From positions 29,525,960 through 29,589,959 of the forward strand of contig NC_052511.1 in NCBI RefSeq assembly GCF_014356525.2: DNA of 64,000 nt, in the 5' to 3' direction. Source of the DNA: Nilaparvata lugens (lineage: Eukaryota > Arthropoda > Insecta > Hemiptera > Delphacidae). The notes beneath the pieces were generated by a model. The model made no database searches. It had not been told where the DNA came from and saw only the letters and a program-made list of their open reading frames with translations. Positions 11,757 to 23,010 of the stretch are shown here, in pieces. The position numbers were made by a program, and so were the translations under genes. Positions within the stretch are counted from its first letter, which is position 1; the number at the start of each line of letters is the position of its first letter.

Positions 11757-11926
11757 AAGGACTACAATGGACTTCAACTTCCAAGGACTACCACAGACTT
11801 CAACTTCTAAGGACTACTACAGACTTCAACTTCTAAGGACTACAACAGACTTCAACTTCTAAGGACTACCACGGACTTCAACTTTCAAGGACTACTATGG
11901 ACTTCAACTTCCAAGGACTTCTACCT
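11757..11926 (+). repeat. 26-bp minisatellite in the gypsy leader
   Basis: About six and a half copies of a 26-bp unit (AAGGACTACNACRGACTTCA plus ACTTCY). The low-complexity ORF here (LRTT/DFNF repeats) reflects the array and is unlikely to be a gene. Confidence 0.85.
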
Positions 11927-12107
11927 CTGGAGAATATCCTGCACGTGCGACAGAACCCTGGACTGTGACAAGATGAGCTCGATTATAGTACTGTGAGTAA
12001 CAAAACATTTTTGTTTCATCATTTTATTACACAAACTTGGACAATATTAATTTTACTTATTATTTTCGTATTTCTTCTTCTTGTGATTTTATCTATAACT
12101 AAGAGCC

Positions 12108-12600
12108 ATGAACCCCAACAATGATAAAGCAACCAATCCCCAAACTGTACCTACCCTTAACATTGTCACTAGTTCTAACACTTATGCATGGCCTGATGTA
12201 AGAAAAGTTTTGATCAATAGTTACATGGACAAGAGAGATTGCTTTACTCTCAATCTTGAAATGCCTGAACTAAAACAAGCATCAGGTGAATCACCCTTTT
12301 CATTCTATCAATGAATCCAAAAACTTCTGAATTTACAGATTTTATATTTCCGAAACAAACAACCCACAATATCAGAAGTCATGTGTCAGTATTGTGAATG
12401 GATTAGCACTTAGAGTATTGCTAAGAGGATTAAGAGAGCCTCTCGGGTCTCTCATGAGAACCAAAAATCCAAGTTCGTTGGACAGTGCTATTAACATGCT
12501 ATCTAACGACTTCCAGTTCAAATTCGGTTTCTTTCAAGACCACTCTAATTTGAAAAAGCCTAACACTCAAATCCAACACAAAAGTAATCCCAGCTATTAA
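12108..12600 (+). pseudogene. Ty3/gypsy gag, N-terminal part, broken
   Basis: The frame opens with an ATG at 12108 (MNPNNDKATNPQ) and runs 68 codons to a TGA at 12312. The Gag-like region then continues in other frames up to 12600. The assignment rests on position: it lies between the leader and a protease-bearing ORF. At least one stop and one frameshift are present. Confidence 0.6.
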
Positions 12601-13461
12601 ATGAGAAACTATCCTCAGAGACAACAACAGTTCTATCACACTCAAAATCAGAAAGGTCAGTTCTTTCAAAACAAAAATCAACACTTCCAAAATCAACACA
12701 TGAACAGACCTCAACAACATTTTCAAAACAGTCAACCCAAACCACAGTATTTCAACACAAATCAGCCAAGAGCTCAAAATCCAAACTACAACCAACCAAG
12801 ACCTAAAAATTCGTATCAACCAACGCCAATGAGCATTTCCTCAATCAACAATTGTCCCCAAAAAAGACCAAGACTGTTTCAAATGACAGGTCGACCAATT
12901 GACGAAATGCAAAATGATGAGTTTGATAATAATTTTGGAGAAAACGCTCAGAAGGAATTATCAGACGAATTCAAACAGCTCTCAGTTGAAAACGAAAATG
13001 AAACATATTTCAAGCCAGCCGAACAAACTGAATCAGTGTTTTTTAGAGGATACAAGCCTCGAAAGAAATTTTCAATTATGAACTTACAAGATGACAAAAA
13101 TAAACTTCCCTATTTCATTGACCCTAAAACAAGATTTAGAGTTCTAATTGACACAGGAAGCACCAGGTCATTCGTGAAAAGCTTCATAGGCATGGAATGT
13201 TACAGAGAAAACTTGACAGGAGACCCTTTTGAAGTAGCAACAGCGCATGGTATTTCACAAGAGAAATACAGTACAAAGATTTCTTCATTAGGAAAATCGA
13301 AAAACACGTTCTATCTTTTTGATTTTCATGAAAACTTTGACCTTCTTCTCGGACTTTACGATATAAAAAAGCTTAAAGTAAATTTGGATTTCATCAATGA
13401 CAGTACTAATTTCAATGGGATGAAACTGCCTATTTATTATTTTAACACTGAAGAAAAATGA
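12601..13461 (+). CDS. Ty3/gypsy Gag C-terminal Q/N-rich region plus retropepsin
   Basis: A 286-codon open frame. Residues 1-80 are very rich in Gln and Asn (QQQFYHTQNQKGQFFQNKNQ type) and take the place of a zinc-knuckle nucleocapsid; no CCHC knuckle is seen. Near residue 180 the retropepsin active site reads VLIDTGSTRSF (13139-13171), followed by an LLGLYDIKK segment. It is in line with the broken gag upstream and the RT downstream, so it is the Gag-Pro junction of one Ty3/gypsy element. It ends in TGA at 13459. Confidence 0.75.
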   Translation: MRNYPQRQQQFYHTQNQKGQFFQNKNQHFQNQHMNRPQQHFQNSQPKPQYFNTNQPRAQNPNYNQPRPKNSYQPTPMSISSINNCPQKRPRLFQMTGRPIDEMQNDEFDNNFGENAQKELSDEFKQLSVENENETYFKPAEQTESVFFRGYKPRKKFSIMNLQDDKNKLPYFIDPKTRFRVLIDTGSTRSFVKSFIGMECYRENLTGDPFEVATAHGISQEKYSTKISSLGKSKNTFYLFDFHENFDLLLGLYDIKKLKVNLDFINDSTNFNGMKLPIYYFNTEEK

Positions 13462-13498
13462 TTCAAAAGTGAAGTCAACAAACCATACCTAAAATCAA

Positions 13499-14044
13499 AT
13501 GACACAAGTAAAGCCATTTCTGATACAAGCTAGAACTCAATCCATTATAGAAATTCCAATTGAAAATATGAATGAAGGTGAAGCTATAGTATCCTACAAA
13601 AACATTTCCGGACTTGAAATTCCTCAGTGTCTAGTGAAAGTGAAAGAAAACAAAGCCTATTGTTCTATTTTGAACCCCACTATGTCAGACAAGAAATTTA
13701 TCATTCACAAACCAATGTCAGTCAAATCGCTTGAAAACTATAATTGTATTATTCCAAGTGAGTTACGTAATCATAATGAATGTAATAATTTGAATCCACT
13801 CCATCACAAAACAAACAAAATCGATCTATCAAAAATTAGAACCAATCATATGAATGCCGAAGAAGAGCAAGCTATTTTACAGGTGATTAAAGATTACTCA
13901 GATATATTTCACATTGATGGAAATCCTTTGACTTTCACAAATGAAAAAAAGCATATCATAAGAACCACCGACGAAATCCTGGTCTATACAAGAAGTTATT
14001 GCTACCCTGAAATAAATCAACAGATTGAAGAAATCAAAAAATAA
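13499..14044 (+). CDS. Ty3/gypsy Pol linker between protease and RT
   Basis: A 181-codon open frame lying where gypsy Pol has its protease-RT connector. It contains a pattern common there (IIEIPIENMNEGEAIVSYKN) and ends just before the RT palm, with YPEINQQIEEIKK matching the usual entry to the RT. It stops at 14042, with a frameshift to the RT that follows. Confidence 0.65.
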   Translation: MTQVKPFLIQARTQSIIEIPIENMNEGEAIVSYKNISGLEIPQCLVKVKENKAYCSILNPTMSDKKFIIHKPMSVKSLENYNCIIPSELRNHNECNNLNPLHHKTNKIDLSKIRTNHMNAEEEQAILQVIKDYSDIFHIDGNPLTFTNEKKHIIRTTDEILVYTRSYCYPEINQQIEEIKK

Positions 14045-14054
14045 TTCAACAGTC

Positions 14055-14725
14055 CAATTAACCTTAGAATTCACCAATATGGGTCATTCCAAAGAAACAA
14101 GATGCTTCTGGTAAAAAGAAATTTCGAGTTGTAATTGACTATCGCGGTTTGAATTCTAAGACTGTAGACAATAAGTTCCCACTTCCTAATATTACGGATA
14201 TTCTAGACAAATTAGAAAGAGCACAGTACTTCACTACCCTAGACTTGTTCTCTGGTTTTCATCAGATAGAAATGGATCCTAGCAGTATTGAAAAAACTGC
14301 ATTCTCTACAGACATGGGTCATTACAAATTTTTATGAATGCCCTTCGGTCTTAAAAATGGTCCACCCACTTTCCAAAAAGCTATGAATAGCATACTAAGA
14401 GGACTCCTGAATGAATTGTGTTTAGTATATTTAGATGACATTATTATTTATTCAACTAGTTTAGAAGAACACATTGATCGACTAAGACAAGTATTTGAAA
14501 GGTTAAGACAATCCAACTTCAAAGTACAACTTGATAAAACAGAATTTTTGCGTAAAGAAGTTAGTTTTCTCGGACACTTAGTGACACCAAACGGAGTTAA
14601 ACCAAATCCTGACAAAGTCGAAGCGATAAAAAGATATCCTATCCCTAAAACAATGAAAGAGATAAAAGGATTTCTTAGACTTTTAGGATACTATCGAAAA
14701 TGCATTAACAACTTTGCTCATTTAA
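14055..14725 (+). pseudogene. Ty3/gypsy reverse transcriptase, copy 1
   Basis: RT motifs in order: [12 protein letters not shown] (near 14132), [28 protein letters not shown] (14228-14278), [13 protein letters not shown] (14338) and the catalytic YLDDIIIYS (14429). The thumb region with [11 protein letters not shown] follows. An in-frame TGA (14335) replaces the residue before MPFG; the same TGA is present in copy 2. The frame ends where a piggyBac element enters at TTAA (14722-14725). Confidence 0.9.
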
Positions 14726-17033
14726 CCTCTTGATTAGTGAGTTTTTCAATGTTGATTAGTGATGCCGCACCTGCTGCGGCACCCATGGAAGTGCCATAGA
14801 CAGTAATGCCACAGCATATGCGTTCTATAACATTCATCATGTCAGGAATACCTCAGATGTTGCGTTTGTATCCTAGACTATAGTGTGACAGCTAGTGGTC
14901 ATTTTAGTAAACTTGCAGATAGTTCTGTAAAATTATGTAATATGGCAGGAGCTTATTCTTTGGAAGCAAAATGGAAATACGGTTTGGCTACTGCCTAGTC
15001 TAGTCACATTGTCAGTTTGTCACATTGTATTAGGTCGTTTTCACGTTTCAACTGTGTTTTGTTTTATGATTATTTCTTACTGTTCAAAATGACTTCCAAT
15101 GATAATTTGAATTATAATGAAATTCGTGAGTTCTTTATGGAATCTGGAAGTGAAGACAAAAGTGAAAGTGAATTTGATAGTAATTTTATGGACGATAGTC
15201 AGCCAGGTCCCAGTGGAATGAATAGTTCTAACCTACAAAGACTTGATCCTTCAAATTTGCAAGAAAGTGGAACAGACAGTGACAATTCAATTGTGATGGA
15301 TGTTGATTTGGAGGATTCTGAAAGTGATGAAGAAGTGTTCATAGGCCCACAGAATTTGTACGATTGGGTGGATGCCACAGATACCAGTAAGTTCGTGCCT
15401 CATTTATTTGATTTTGATGACACAAATTCTGGTATAGACCATAATTTAGGGCTAAGTGCAGATAGCACTGAAAGTGATTGCTTCAAAGTGCTATTTGATA
15501 GTAATCTCGTTACTCACATTATTGAAGAAACAAATAGATATTGCGAGCAATATAAAAGTAGTACAATTTTGAAAAATAAATCAAAACTGCATAAATGGTA
15601 TGACACGGTTTTGGACGAAATCTATACCTTTTTGGCTATCATAATGCTGATGCCCCATAATAAGAACAAGATCATGGATTACTGGAGTACAGACCCCTTG
15701 CTGCAGACTCCAATATTTGGAAAAATATTTTCTCAAGACAGATTCATGAGTTTACTCAATGCATCCACTTTGTAAATAATGAAAACCATGTGCAAGGAGA
15801 TAGACTGGGAAAAATCACAACAATCTTCCATTCTCTGAGAATGAAATTCAAAAATGTCTTCACACCTTTCAAGAATGTGTGCATTGATGAAAGTATGCTC
15901 CAGTGGAAAGGAAGACTATCATTCAAACAGTGTATGCCTCAAAAACGTCACAGGTTTGGAATAAAAATATTCATATTGTGTGACTGTAACACAGGATTTA
16001 AAAATGACATGGTTGTCAACACAGGAAAACAGACAACAATTGATATAATTGATTCTTTGGGCATTTCTGGGTCGGTTGTAACTACATTACTGGAACCACA
16101 CTTAGGCTTAGGGCATACTGTGTGTGTGGACAATTGGTACACGAGCCCCCACCTGTTCCAATATCTCTACACAAATAAAACTGAAGCTGTGGGCACCGTG
16201 AGAAGCAATAGGAAAGATCTGTCAAAGTTTCCTAAAATGAAAAGTGGGGAGTACACTGCTAAGAAGACAACATGCTTATTAGCAGAAAAGTTGGTGGACA
16301 GAAAGGAAGTTCATATGCTGTCCTCAGTACACACTAATGAGCTGAGAGAAACTGGAAAGGTGCACTACAGGACAAAATTACCTATAATAAAACCAGCAAG
16401 TGTGATCGACTATAATAAGAACATGGGACTGATAGACAAATCAGACATGCAGATCTCCTTTACAGACAGTGCTCGAAAATCTGCCAAGTGGTACAAGAAG
16501 TTTTTTTTTCATTTGTTGGATGTGGTGGTATATAATGCATTTATTATGCACAGGATGGTAACAGGGAAAAATATGCAACTTGGACGGTTCAGGCTGAATT
16601 TGATTAGGCAACTCATTGGCTGTGCAAGGAGTGTGGAGATGTGCCGCTGTGCATGCCAGAGTGTTTTCATGCTTACCACTCTCTCAGGAACTACTAACAG
16701 GGTAGGACACTTGAAAACTATCTTATAATATATTGATAACATCTTATTTATAATGCACGAACCTTAGGCTTGTTCAAATGAACCCAAAAATTTCAACCTC
16801 CCAAAGTAAAAAAATGTCAAAGTTCCAATGTACTATATAATTATATTGCCTATAAAACCTGAAAAAAAACAAAAAAAAAGTTTCTAGGCTCTTTTTATAA
16901 ACTAACATTGATTATCAAATGAAAAAAAATAAAAAAATTGAGAAAAAAAACACACTTTTTGGGTGTATTTTAGCGTCCATAAACTCACTAGTCAACAGTG
17001 GCCACAGCATGTACGGCGATACTAATCAAGAGG
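14726..17033 (+). mobile_element. piggyBac-type DNA transposon, 2.3 kb
   Basis: The ends CCTCTTGATTAGT (14726) and ACTAATCAAGAGG (to 17033) form a 13-bp inverted repeat beginning CCT. The 5' flank is TTAA, the target of piggyBac elements; the 3' flank is ACTC, not TTAA. Subterminal copies of TTGAYTAGTGA occur at about 14730, 14749 and, inverted, near 16985. A small perfect hairpin (TGCCGCA/TGCGGCA) lies near 14762-14780. Confidence 0.85.
15089..16697 (+). pseudogene. piggyBac transposase (PGBD4-like), two frameshifts
   Basis: The first ATG in frame is at 15089. The acidic Ser-rich N-terminus (SGSEDKSESEFDSN) is followed by the DDE core: CIDESMLQWKGR (first Asp, near 15880), VCVDNWYTSPHL (second, near 16120) and NMGLIDKSDMQ (third, near 16420). 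One frameshift near 15750 joins the 15017-15775 frame to the 15790-16728 frame. A second near 16620 hides the true end: in frame 3, 16623-16697 reads CKECGDVPLCMPECF..., the Cys-rich zinc tail usual for piggyBac, ending in TAA at 16695. It is a decayed gene of an element with recognisable ends. Confidence 0.85.
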
Positions 17034-18060
17034 ACTCCTAATATTAATTCCTGATATTACAGATATTCTAGACAAATTAGAAAGAGCACAGTACTTCACT
17101 ACCCTAGACTTATTCTCTGGCTTTCATCAGATAGAAATGGCCTAGCAGTATTGAAAAAACTGCATTCTCTACAGACATGGGTCATTACAAATTTTTATGA
17201 ATGCCCTTCGGTCTTAAAAAAGGTCCACCCACTTTCCAAAAAACTATGAATAGCATACTAAGAGGACTCCTAAATGAATTGTGTTTAGTATATATAGATG
17301 ACATTATTATTTATTCAACTAGTTTAGAAGAACACATTGATCGACTAAGACCAGTATTTGAAAGGTTAAGACAATCCAACTTCAAAGTACAACTTGATAA
17401 AACAGAATTTTTGCGTAAAGAAGTTAGTTTTCTCAGACACTTAGTGACACCAAACGAAATCCTATCCCTAAAACAACGAAGAGATACAGTAAAAGGATTT
17501 CTTAGACTTTTAGGATACTATCGAAAATGCATTAACAACTTTGCTCATTTAACAAAACCTCTAACTAAATGTTTGAAAAGGATCGCTAAAATAGATATAG
17601 AAGACCCAGAGTACATTGAATGTTTTGAAACTTGTAAGAATATCCTTACTAATGAACCAATCCTTCAGTATCCTGATTTTGAAAAACAATTCAACCTTAC
17701 AACATATGCTAGCAATTTAGCTATTGGGGCAGTTCTTAGTCAGAACAAAGATGGTGCCAATTTGCCTTGTGCATTCATGCAAGTAGAACCCTCAACCAAA
17801 CTGAAATGAACTATTCAAGTATTGAAAAAGAAATTTAGCGATAGTTTGGGCTACCAAGTACTTCCACCCCTATCTCTATGCTAGAACATTCAAAATATTC
17901 ACTGACCACAAACCCCTACAATGGTTATTTTCTATGAAAGAACCAAATTCAAAATTATTAAGATTGAGACTGAAATTGGAAGAATTTGATTATGACATAA
18001 TTATGTTATAAAAAAGGAACAGAAAATCAAAATGCAGATGCCCTTTCCCGAATTCAGTTG
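17034..18060 (+). pseudogene. Ty3/gypsy RT and RNase H, copy 2
   Basis: The sequence restarts inside the RT ([20 protein letters not shown] near 17050) and repeats the copy-1 region with high identity, including the TGA before MPFG (17198) and YIDDIIIYS (17290). A deletion of about 40 bp near 17455 scrambles the thumb. It extends further than copy 1: PLTKCLKRIA, YASNLAIGAVLSQNKDGANL (RNase H start, near 17705), [11 protein letters not shown] (near 17905) and a chromo-side NADALSRIQL near 18040. Frameshifts lie near 17805-17840 and 18005. Confidence 0.9.
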
Positions 18061-18165
18061 AATAATAATAGCACGCACAACAAAAACTCACTGAGATTAT
18101 TATACAATTCAGTGATATTGATGCGATTTCAAAGATTAGAAAATGAAACTGGTACAGATGATAAT

Positions 18166-18246
18166 GAAACCCCATTTAGAGGATTCAAAAACGAAACCCC
18201 TTTTCAAGGATTCTAAAACAAAACCCCTTTTCAAGGATTCGAAAAT
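18166..18246 (+). repeat. 27-bp tandem repeat, three copies, in gypsy copy 2
   Basis: Three copies of GAAACCCCTTTTCAAGGATTC plus a short AAAAN tail. It lies between the RNase H and integrase parts of the gypsy copy. Confidence 0.8.
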
Positions 18247-18374
18247 GATGAACCAGATTTCATAGGTCCTGCTGAAGATTAGTTCATAGAAAATAATTCT
18301 CATACGCAACATTCTAATTATGAAGGTAACACATCAGTAGAAATACCAGTTTCAGATGACCCAGTTAACTATGC

Positions 18375-18442
18375 TAGAAACCAAGTCCTTGGTTTCCAAG
18401 ACCTTTGGTCTTGGTTTCCTTGGTTTCTTGGAAACCAAGCTT
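18375..18442. repeat. Short nested inverted repeats of GGAAACC/GGTTTCC
   Basis: AAACCAAGTCCTTGGTTT and CCAAGACCTTTGGTCTTGG are near-perfect palindromes, followed by CTTGGTTTC and GAAACCAAG in inverse orientation. The segment can fold into more than one hairpin. Confidence 0.7.
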
Positions 18443-18721
18443 GTGAGCAATAACCCAAAGAAAGTCACTATTCTTAAAATATCTGATAGTAAAACGAGGA
18501 TGATAGTAGAGATATCTGAGAATAATTTCGATAAAAATGTGATTGACTTCGAGAGAGAATATTTAGTGCCTAATGTTAGATAAGGTAAAAGCACCAAATA
18601 TTGTCAGTCCATCAAATATTGTCAGTTGCACTATTTACATAATCTTCACATGGTTAAAGTTTTTTAATTTCGGTCAGCTGTGACTGAGCGGTCAGCTGTT
18701 TTTTCTTCTTCATATGCAGCA

Positions 18722-18800
18722 CCAGAGGAATATTCTCCCACCACTTTGAGGCAAGTTGCAACGTTTTTGCTAAGACGCTACATAACAGACAAAAAAAAGG
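18722..18800 (+). other. Possible 5' exon of the Tigger gene
   Basis: An open stretch (PEEYSPTTLRQVATFLLRRY) ends at a donor-like AAG|GTAAGT (18801). The next acceptor-like site is TTTTCTACAG (19895), directly before the transposase ATG. The intron would be 1.1 kb and would contain a duplicated block of about 70 bp (19000-19070 and 19480-19550, both with GGGCCTGACAGTTTTTGAGG). This is a prediction only. Confidence 0.35.
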
Positions 18801-19896
18801 TAAGTTATTTTACAATAAACTACATGGAGTACCATTTTTTCTGAAGATGTTTTGATATTATATATATTGTCAAATAGTTGTGATTTGGTTGTGTGCAATA
18901 ATATAGGTTTTGCTTTAGTTATTAAAGTAGTTAGGAGATATTTTTGTCAGTAGACAAATTATTTATAAGGGTGACGACTTTAGAGGAAAAAAAACTGCAT
19001 TTCTCACAATATTGTCAGGGCCTGACAGTTTTTGAGGAAGTGAAATTCAGTGCGATTCTATTATCGTCACAGTTGTTTTTGACTGTTACAGACAAATTTA
19101 TATTAGATATATCCCGTGAGACTATATTATTTTAATGTTGAATGTTTAAAATAATTAAATAAACATGAAAAGTTAAGAATTGTTTGCAATAAAGCATATC
19201 TATTCTTTAATGTTTAGCAGGCTAAATTTTTGGGACATCTGAACGAAGACTGTCTCTTTTATAAATATATTCTGGTATCGTTTCTATTGTTAACAAGTTT
19301 TAAAATAATTACATGTAAAATATACGTTTTGTATGTGATATTAAAATATTATAGAATCGTTTTGGTCAATATAAAAGTTATTTATAAGAGTTATTTAGGT
19401 TATATAAGTTATAGCATAGTTCAGAGTTATATAAGTTATTTAAGAGACTTTAGAGGAATGAAAACAAAATTATATCTAATATCATCAGGGCCTGACAGTT
19501 TTTGAGGACATCCAATCAAATGCAATTATTCTAATTTCGTCACTGTTGTTTGTAATTGTTTTATACATATTTAATTTTGTTTACAGTAGTTATGATTATG
19601 CTTCATTTTATTATTTATTATTTTTTATGATAAGAAGTAGTTATCTATTAATGTATAGTAATAGAATATAATTAAATTAATTAATAATAATATAATTTAA
19701 TTCCTTTTGATTATTATTTTGTAGTAATCTCTCATTCAATTTTTCATATAATATTTATAAAATTAATGTAACTCATACTCCCGAATGGACTCAGGTCTTG
19801 TATGAATTTCATATATGTAGAATATGTAAATTTCTCATATTGTAAAATGATGAAATCAATAAATTGAATTGAATTTTTTGTTTTGTTTTCTACAGA

Positions 19897-22373
19897 ATGC
19901 CGCCCAAACAGAGGAAGCAGTACTCTGACAAGATGATGCACGAGGCCATCCTAGCAGTGAGGTGATGATCCATTTCCTATGCTTCAAAACGGCTTGGGGT
20001 ACCGAGAATGACACTCTCAGACAAGCTATCAGGCCGAACACCTCAAGTTTGTAAATTAGGGCGAAAGACAGTCCTTTCATCTGAGGAAGAAGATGTGCTT
20101 GTCCAATGGGTTCTCAGTTGCCGGACGTCTGGATTCCCCATCAATTCTGATCAGCTGACCAAAAGCATAAAAACACTTGTCGAAAAGTTGGGGAAAGAGA
20201 CCCCTTTTACCGAAGATATGCCTGGTAAAAGATGGCTGGAGCTATTCCTCAAACGCCATCCGGAAATTTCAGTTAGGGAGCCACAAAAACTTACCCTTTC
20301 TAGGAGCAGCATCACTCTGGAAGCACTTGAAAATTGGTTTAAAGAAGTCAAGGAGTACATGACCTCACATGGCCTTCTTGACATCTTAGATGACCAGTCA
20401 AGAATCTACAACTGTGATGAAAGTGCTTTTTTTTGTCACCAGAACAAGGAAAGGTTTTGGCAGGTCGAGGGGACAAAACTGTGTACAGCATCACCAGCAA
20501 TGGTGAGAAAGAAAACATCACAGTGCTACTCATCATAGGTGCCAATGGAAGCATTGTCCCAGGCGCTGTCATTTTGCCAGGGGTCAGGAAGCCTCCCAGC
20601 ATCGATCAGGATTTCCCTGAACACTGGGGACTTGACAAAAGCAAAAAAGGCTGGATGACAGCCAAAAATTTCTATGAGTATGTGGCCAATGTATTTGAGC
20701 CATACTTGACAAGGAACAACATCCAACGCCCGGTGGTGTTGTTCCTTGATGGCCATTCCTCACACATGACCCAACACCTCAGCAACTTCTGCTCCGAAAA
20801 AGGGATTGAGGTTGTAGCTCTCTTGGCAAATGCAACACACATCTTACAACCCTTGGATGTCAGGGTGTTTCGTCCCTTGAAAAGTGCATGGAGGAAGGCT
20901 GTTGTTGTTTGGAGGGCCAAGAACAAGTTCAAGAAACTATCCAAAGAAAGGTTCTCTCCCCTGCTCATAAATGTCTTGACAGAAAACATCACTGAACGAT
21001 CATTACAAATGCCTTCAAAACGACTGGACTATTGATGCTTGACCCCACTGACTGTGACATGAGTAAATGTATAGGAAACACACCAAAGAACTATTTAAAG
21101 AAAGACAAAGTACACAACTTAAAAAAACACCTGATGTTCATAGAAACAAGACTTGACATTGACACTCTACATACTTTCAGAGCTGGTCTTCCAGTTGCCA
21201 ATGAAGACCGTAGTCTTCACAAGCTATGGTTTGATTTGAGGCAGGAAATCGACTCAAATACTATAAAACCTTCACCTCTTTAACTGCCTCCAGACAACAA
21301 CAACAACAGCCAGTCAGTTTCTGAACCTGTAAATGAAATCATTGTTGTGGCCACGGTTCACAACACTGATGAGTTAACCCCAATCCAAGACATGTCAGCA
21401 CTTGACTTTGACATAGGTGACATGTCACTTGACTTGGACTTGCCAGTGACATTTTTGGACCACTTGAACACATCATTTGACTCGACAATATCAGTACAAT
21501 CTCCCTCAAAAGAACAAGACAACAACTCAACTACATCACCCAAACAACACCTTTCTGTACCTGAAACTGACATACCCACTGACTCAGACCAAATACTAAA
21601 GACTCCAACTAACAGGACACCACAAGCACATTGCCCAGAAAAAACACCAGAGATACATAACTCACAGACATCTACTCCTCTCAAAGATGCAACCAACTTG
21701 ACCCCAAATCCTTCCACTCCAACCATACCATCACCTTTCAAAAACGTTCTGATTTGGCCTGAACCAGAAAAGAATTCAAGTGGAAAACGGAAAATGAAAG
21801 TCCAAACCCCATCAGTTATCACATCCAAAATATGGAAAGAATACCATGTGAAAATTGAGGCCGACAAGCAGAAGAAAGAAGCTGACATAGCTAATAGAAA
21901 AATACTTCGAGAGGAGAAGCAGAAGGCCAAAGAAGAAGCAGCAAAGAATAAAATTGCAAATCTAGCACATAAAAAACCAGCCGAAACGTTTGACGAAATA
22001 GAACCTGCTCCACTGACTGATGACGACGATACTACAGACACTTCAAGACCTTTCCACGTTGATAACTTGACCTTTCCACATTGATAACTTGACCTTTGAG
22101 TCAAAGCCTGCACCGGGAGACATCAAACCAGCTGTCTGGGTCATTGTGCCCTACCCTACCAGAGGTGGAGAAATGAAAAAGTTCATTGGGCAAGTCATCT
22201 CCATTGACCTCGAGGGAGCCACAGCAGCAGTTAAATATGTAGTGCAAAAAGGCTCAAAGTATGTGTGGCCTCTCAAAGATGACATTGACAACAAAGTGCC
22301 ACTAAGAGACATATTAAAAATTTTGACTGAGCCTCTCTTTGATAGATGGGAGTACCTGACATTAACTGAATGA
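19897..22373 (+). pseudogene. Tigger/jerky-like transposase (psq HTH, CENPB, DDE)
   Basis: The ATG at 19897 follows a splice-acceptor-like CTACAG. Order of parts: psq-type HTH (MPPKQRKQYSDKMMHEAIL), two consecutive TGA stops (19963-19968), SYASKRLGVPRMTLSDKLSG, the CENPB-type domain (GKRWLELFLKRHPEISVRE near 20225), then the DDE core. The catalytic residues are in IYNCDESAFF, VVLFLDGHSSH (20748) and LQPLDVRVF (20856), giving 35 residues between the second and third Asp. The C-terminus is long and acidic. Breaks: the two TGAs, a one-base loss in an eight-T run near 20427, a frameshift near 21020, a stop at 21281, and a 22-bp tandem duplication at 22055-22098. Confidence 0.85.
22055..22098 (+). 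repeat. 22-bp tandem duplication causing a frameshift
   Basis: The unit CACRTTGATAACTTGACCTT plus two bases occurs twice in a row. The 22-bp step is not a multiple of three and separates the frame ending at 22084 from the C-terminal frame at 22089-22373. Confidence 0.9.
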
Positions 22374-22394
22374 ATTGTGGCTGAACATCTCACA

Positions 22395-23010
22395 TCTTTT
22401 GCTTTTATTTGTATTGTATTTTTGTTTAAATTTGAATTGTACTTTTGTTTAAATTTGAATTGTATTTTTGTTTAAATTTAAATTGTATTTCTGTTTCAAC
22501 TTGGATTGTATTTTTGCTTCAATTCAGATTGTACTTCTGGTCTAATTAAGATAGAATTTTTGCTTTTATTTGTATTGTATTTTTGTTTAAATAGGAATTG
22601 TATTTTTGTTTGAATCCGTATTGCATTTTTGTTTTAATTTAGATTGTATTTTCGCTTCAATTTAGACTGTATTTCTGGTCCAATTTAGATTTTATTTTTG
22701 TTTCAATTTAGATTCTATTTTTGTTTCAATTTCAATTGTATTATTGTCTCAACTTGGATTGTATTTTTGTTTCAATTTGAATTGTATTCTTGTTTCAATT
22801 AAGATTGTATTTTCGTTTTTATTTCGATTGTAACTGTTTCATTTTAGATTGTATTTTCGTTTCTATTTCGATTGTATTTCTGTTCCATTTTGGATTGTAC
22901 CTATTTTTGTTTCAATTGAGATTTAATTTTTGCTTCAATTTGGATTGTATTTTTGTATCAATTTAGATTGTATTTTTGATCAATTTGGATTCTATTTTCG
23001 TTTCTATTTG
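22395..23010 (+). repeat. Degenerate 23-bp minisatellite, ~600 bp
   Basis: About 25 diverged units of ATTGTATTTTTGTTTCAATT plus 2-3 bases. It lies between the Tigger stop codon and the 3' terminus. The T-rich plus strand has no ORF. Confidence 0.85.

Noticed and set aside
11596..11862. Repeat protein with LRTT/DFNF units
   Set aside because: It is the translation of a 26-bp minisatellite in the retrotransposon leader, and 26 is not a multiple of three, so the peptide phase changes between units.
21358..22113. Minus-strand ORF of 251 codons, Ser/Phe-rich
   Set aside because: Opposite strand of the acidic C-terminus of the Tigger transposase; no motif.
22395..23010. CRISPR-like array
   Set aside because: Units are diverged and contiguous with no spacers, in a eukaryotic transposon.
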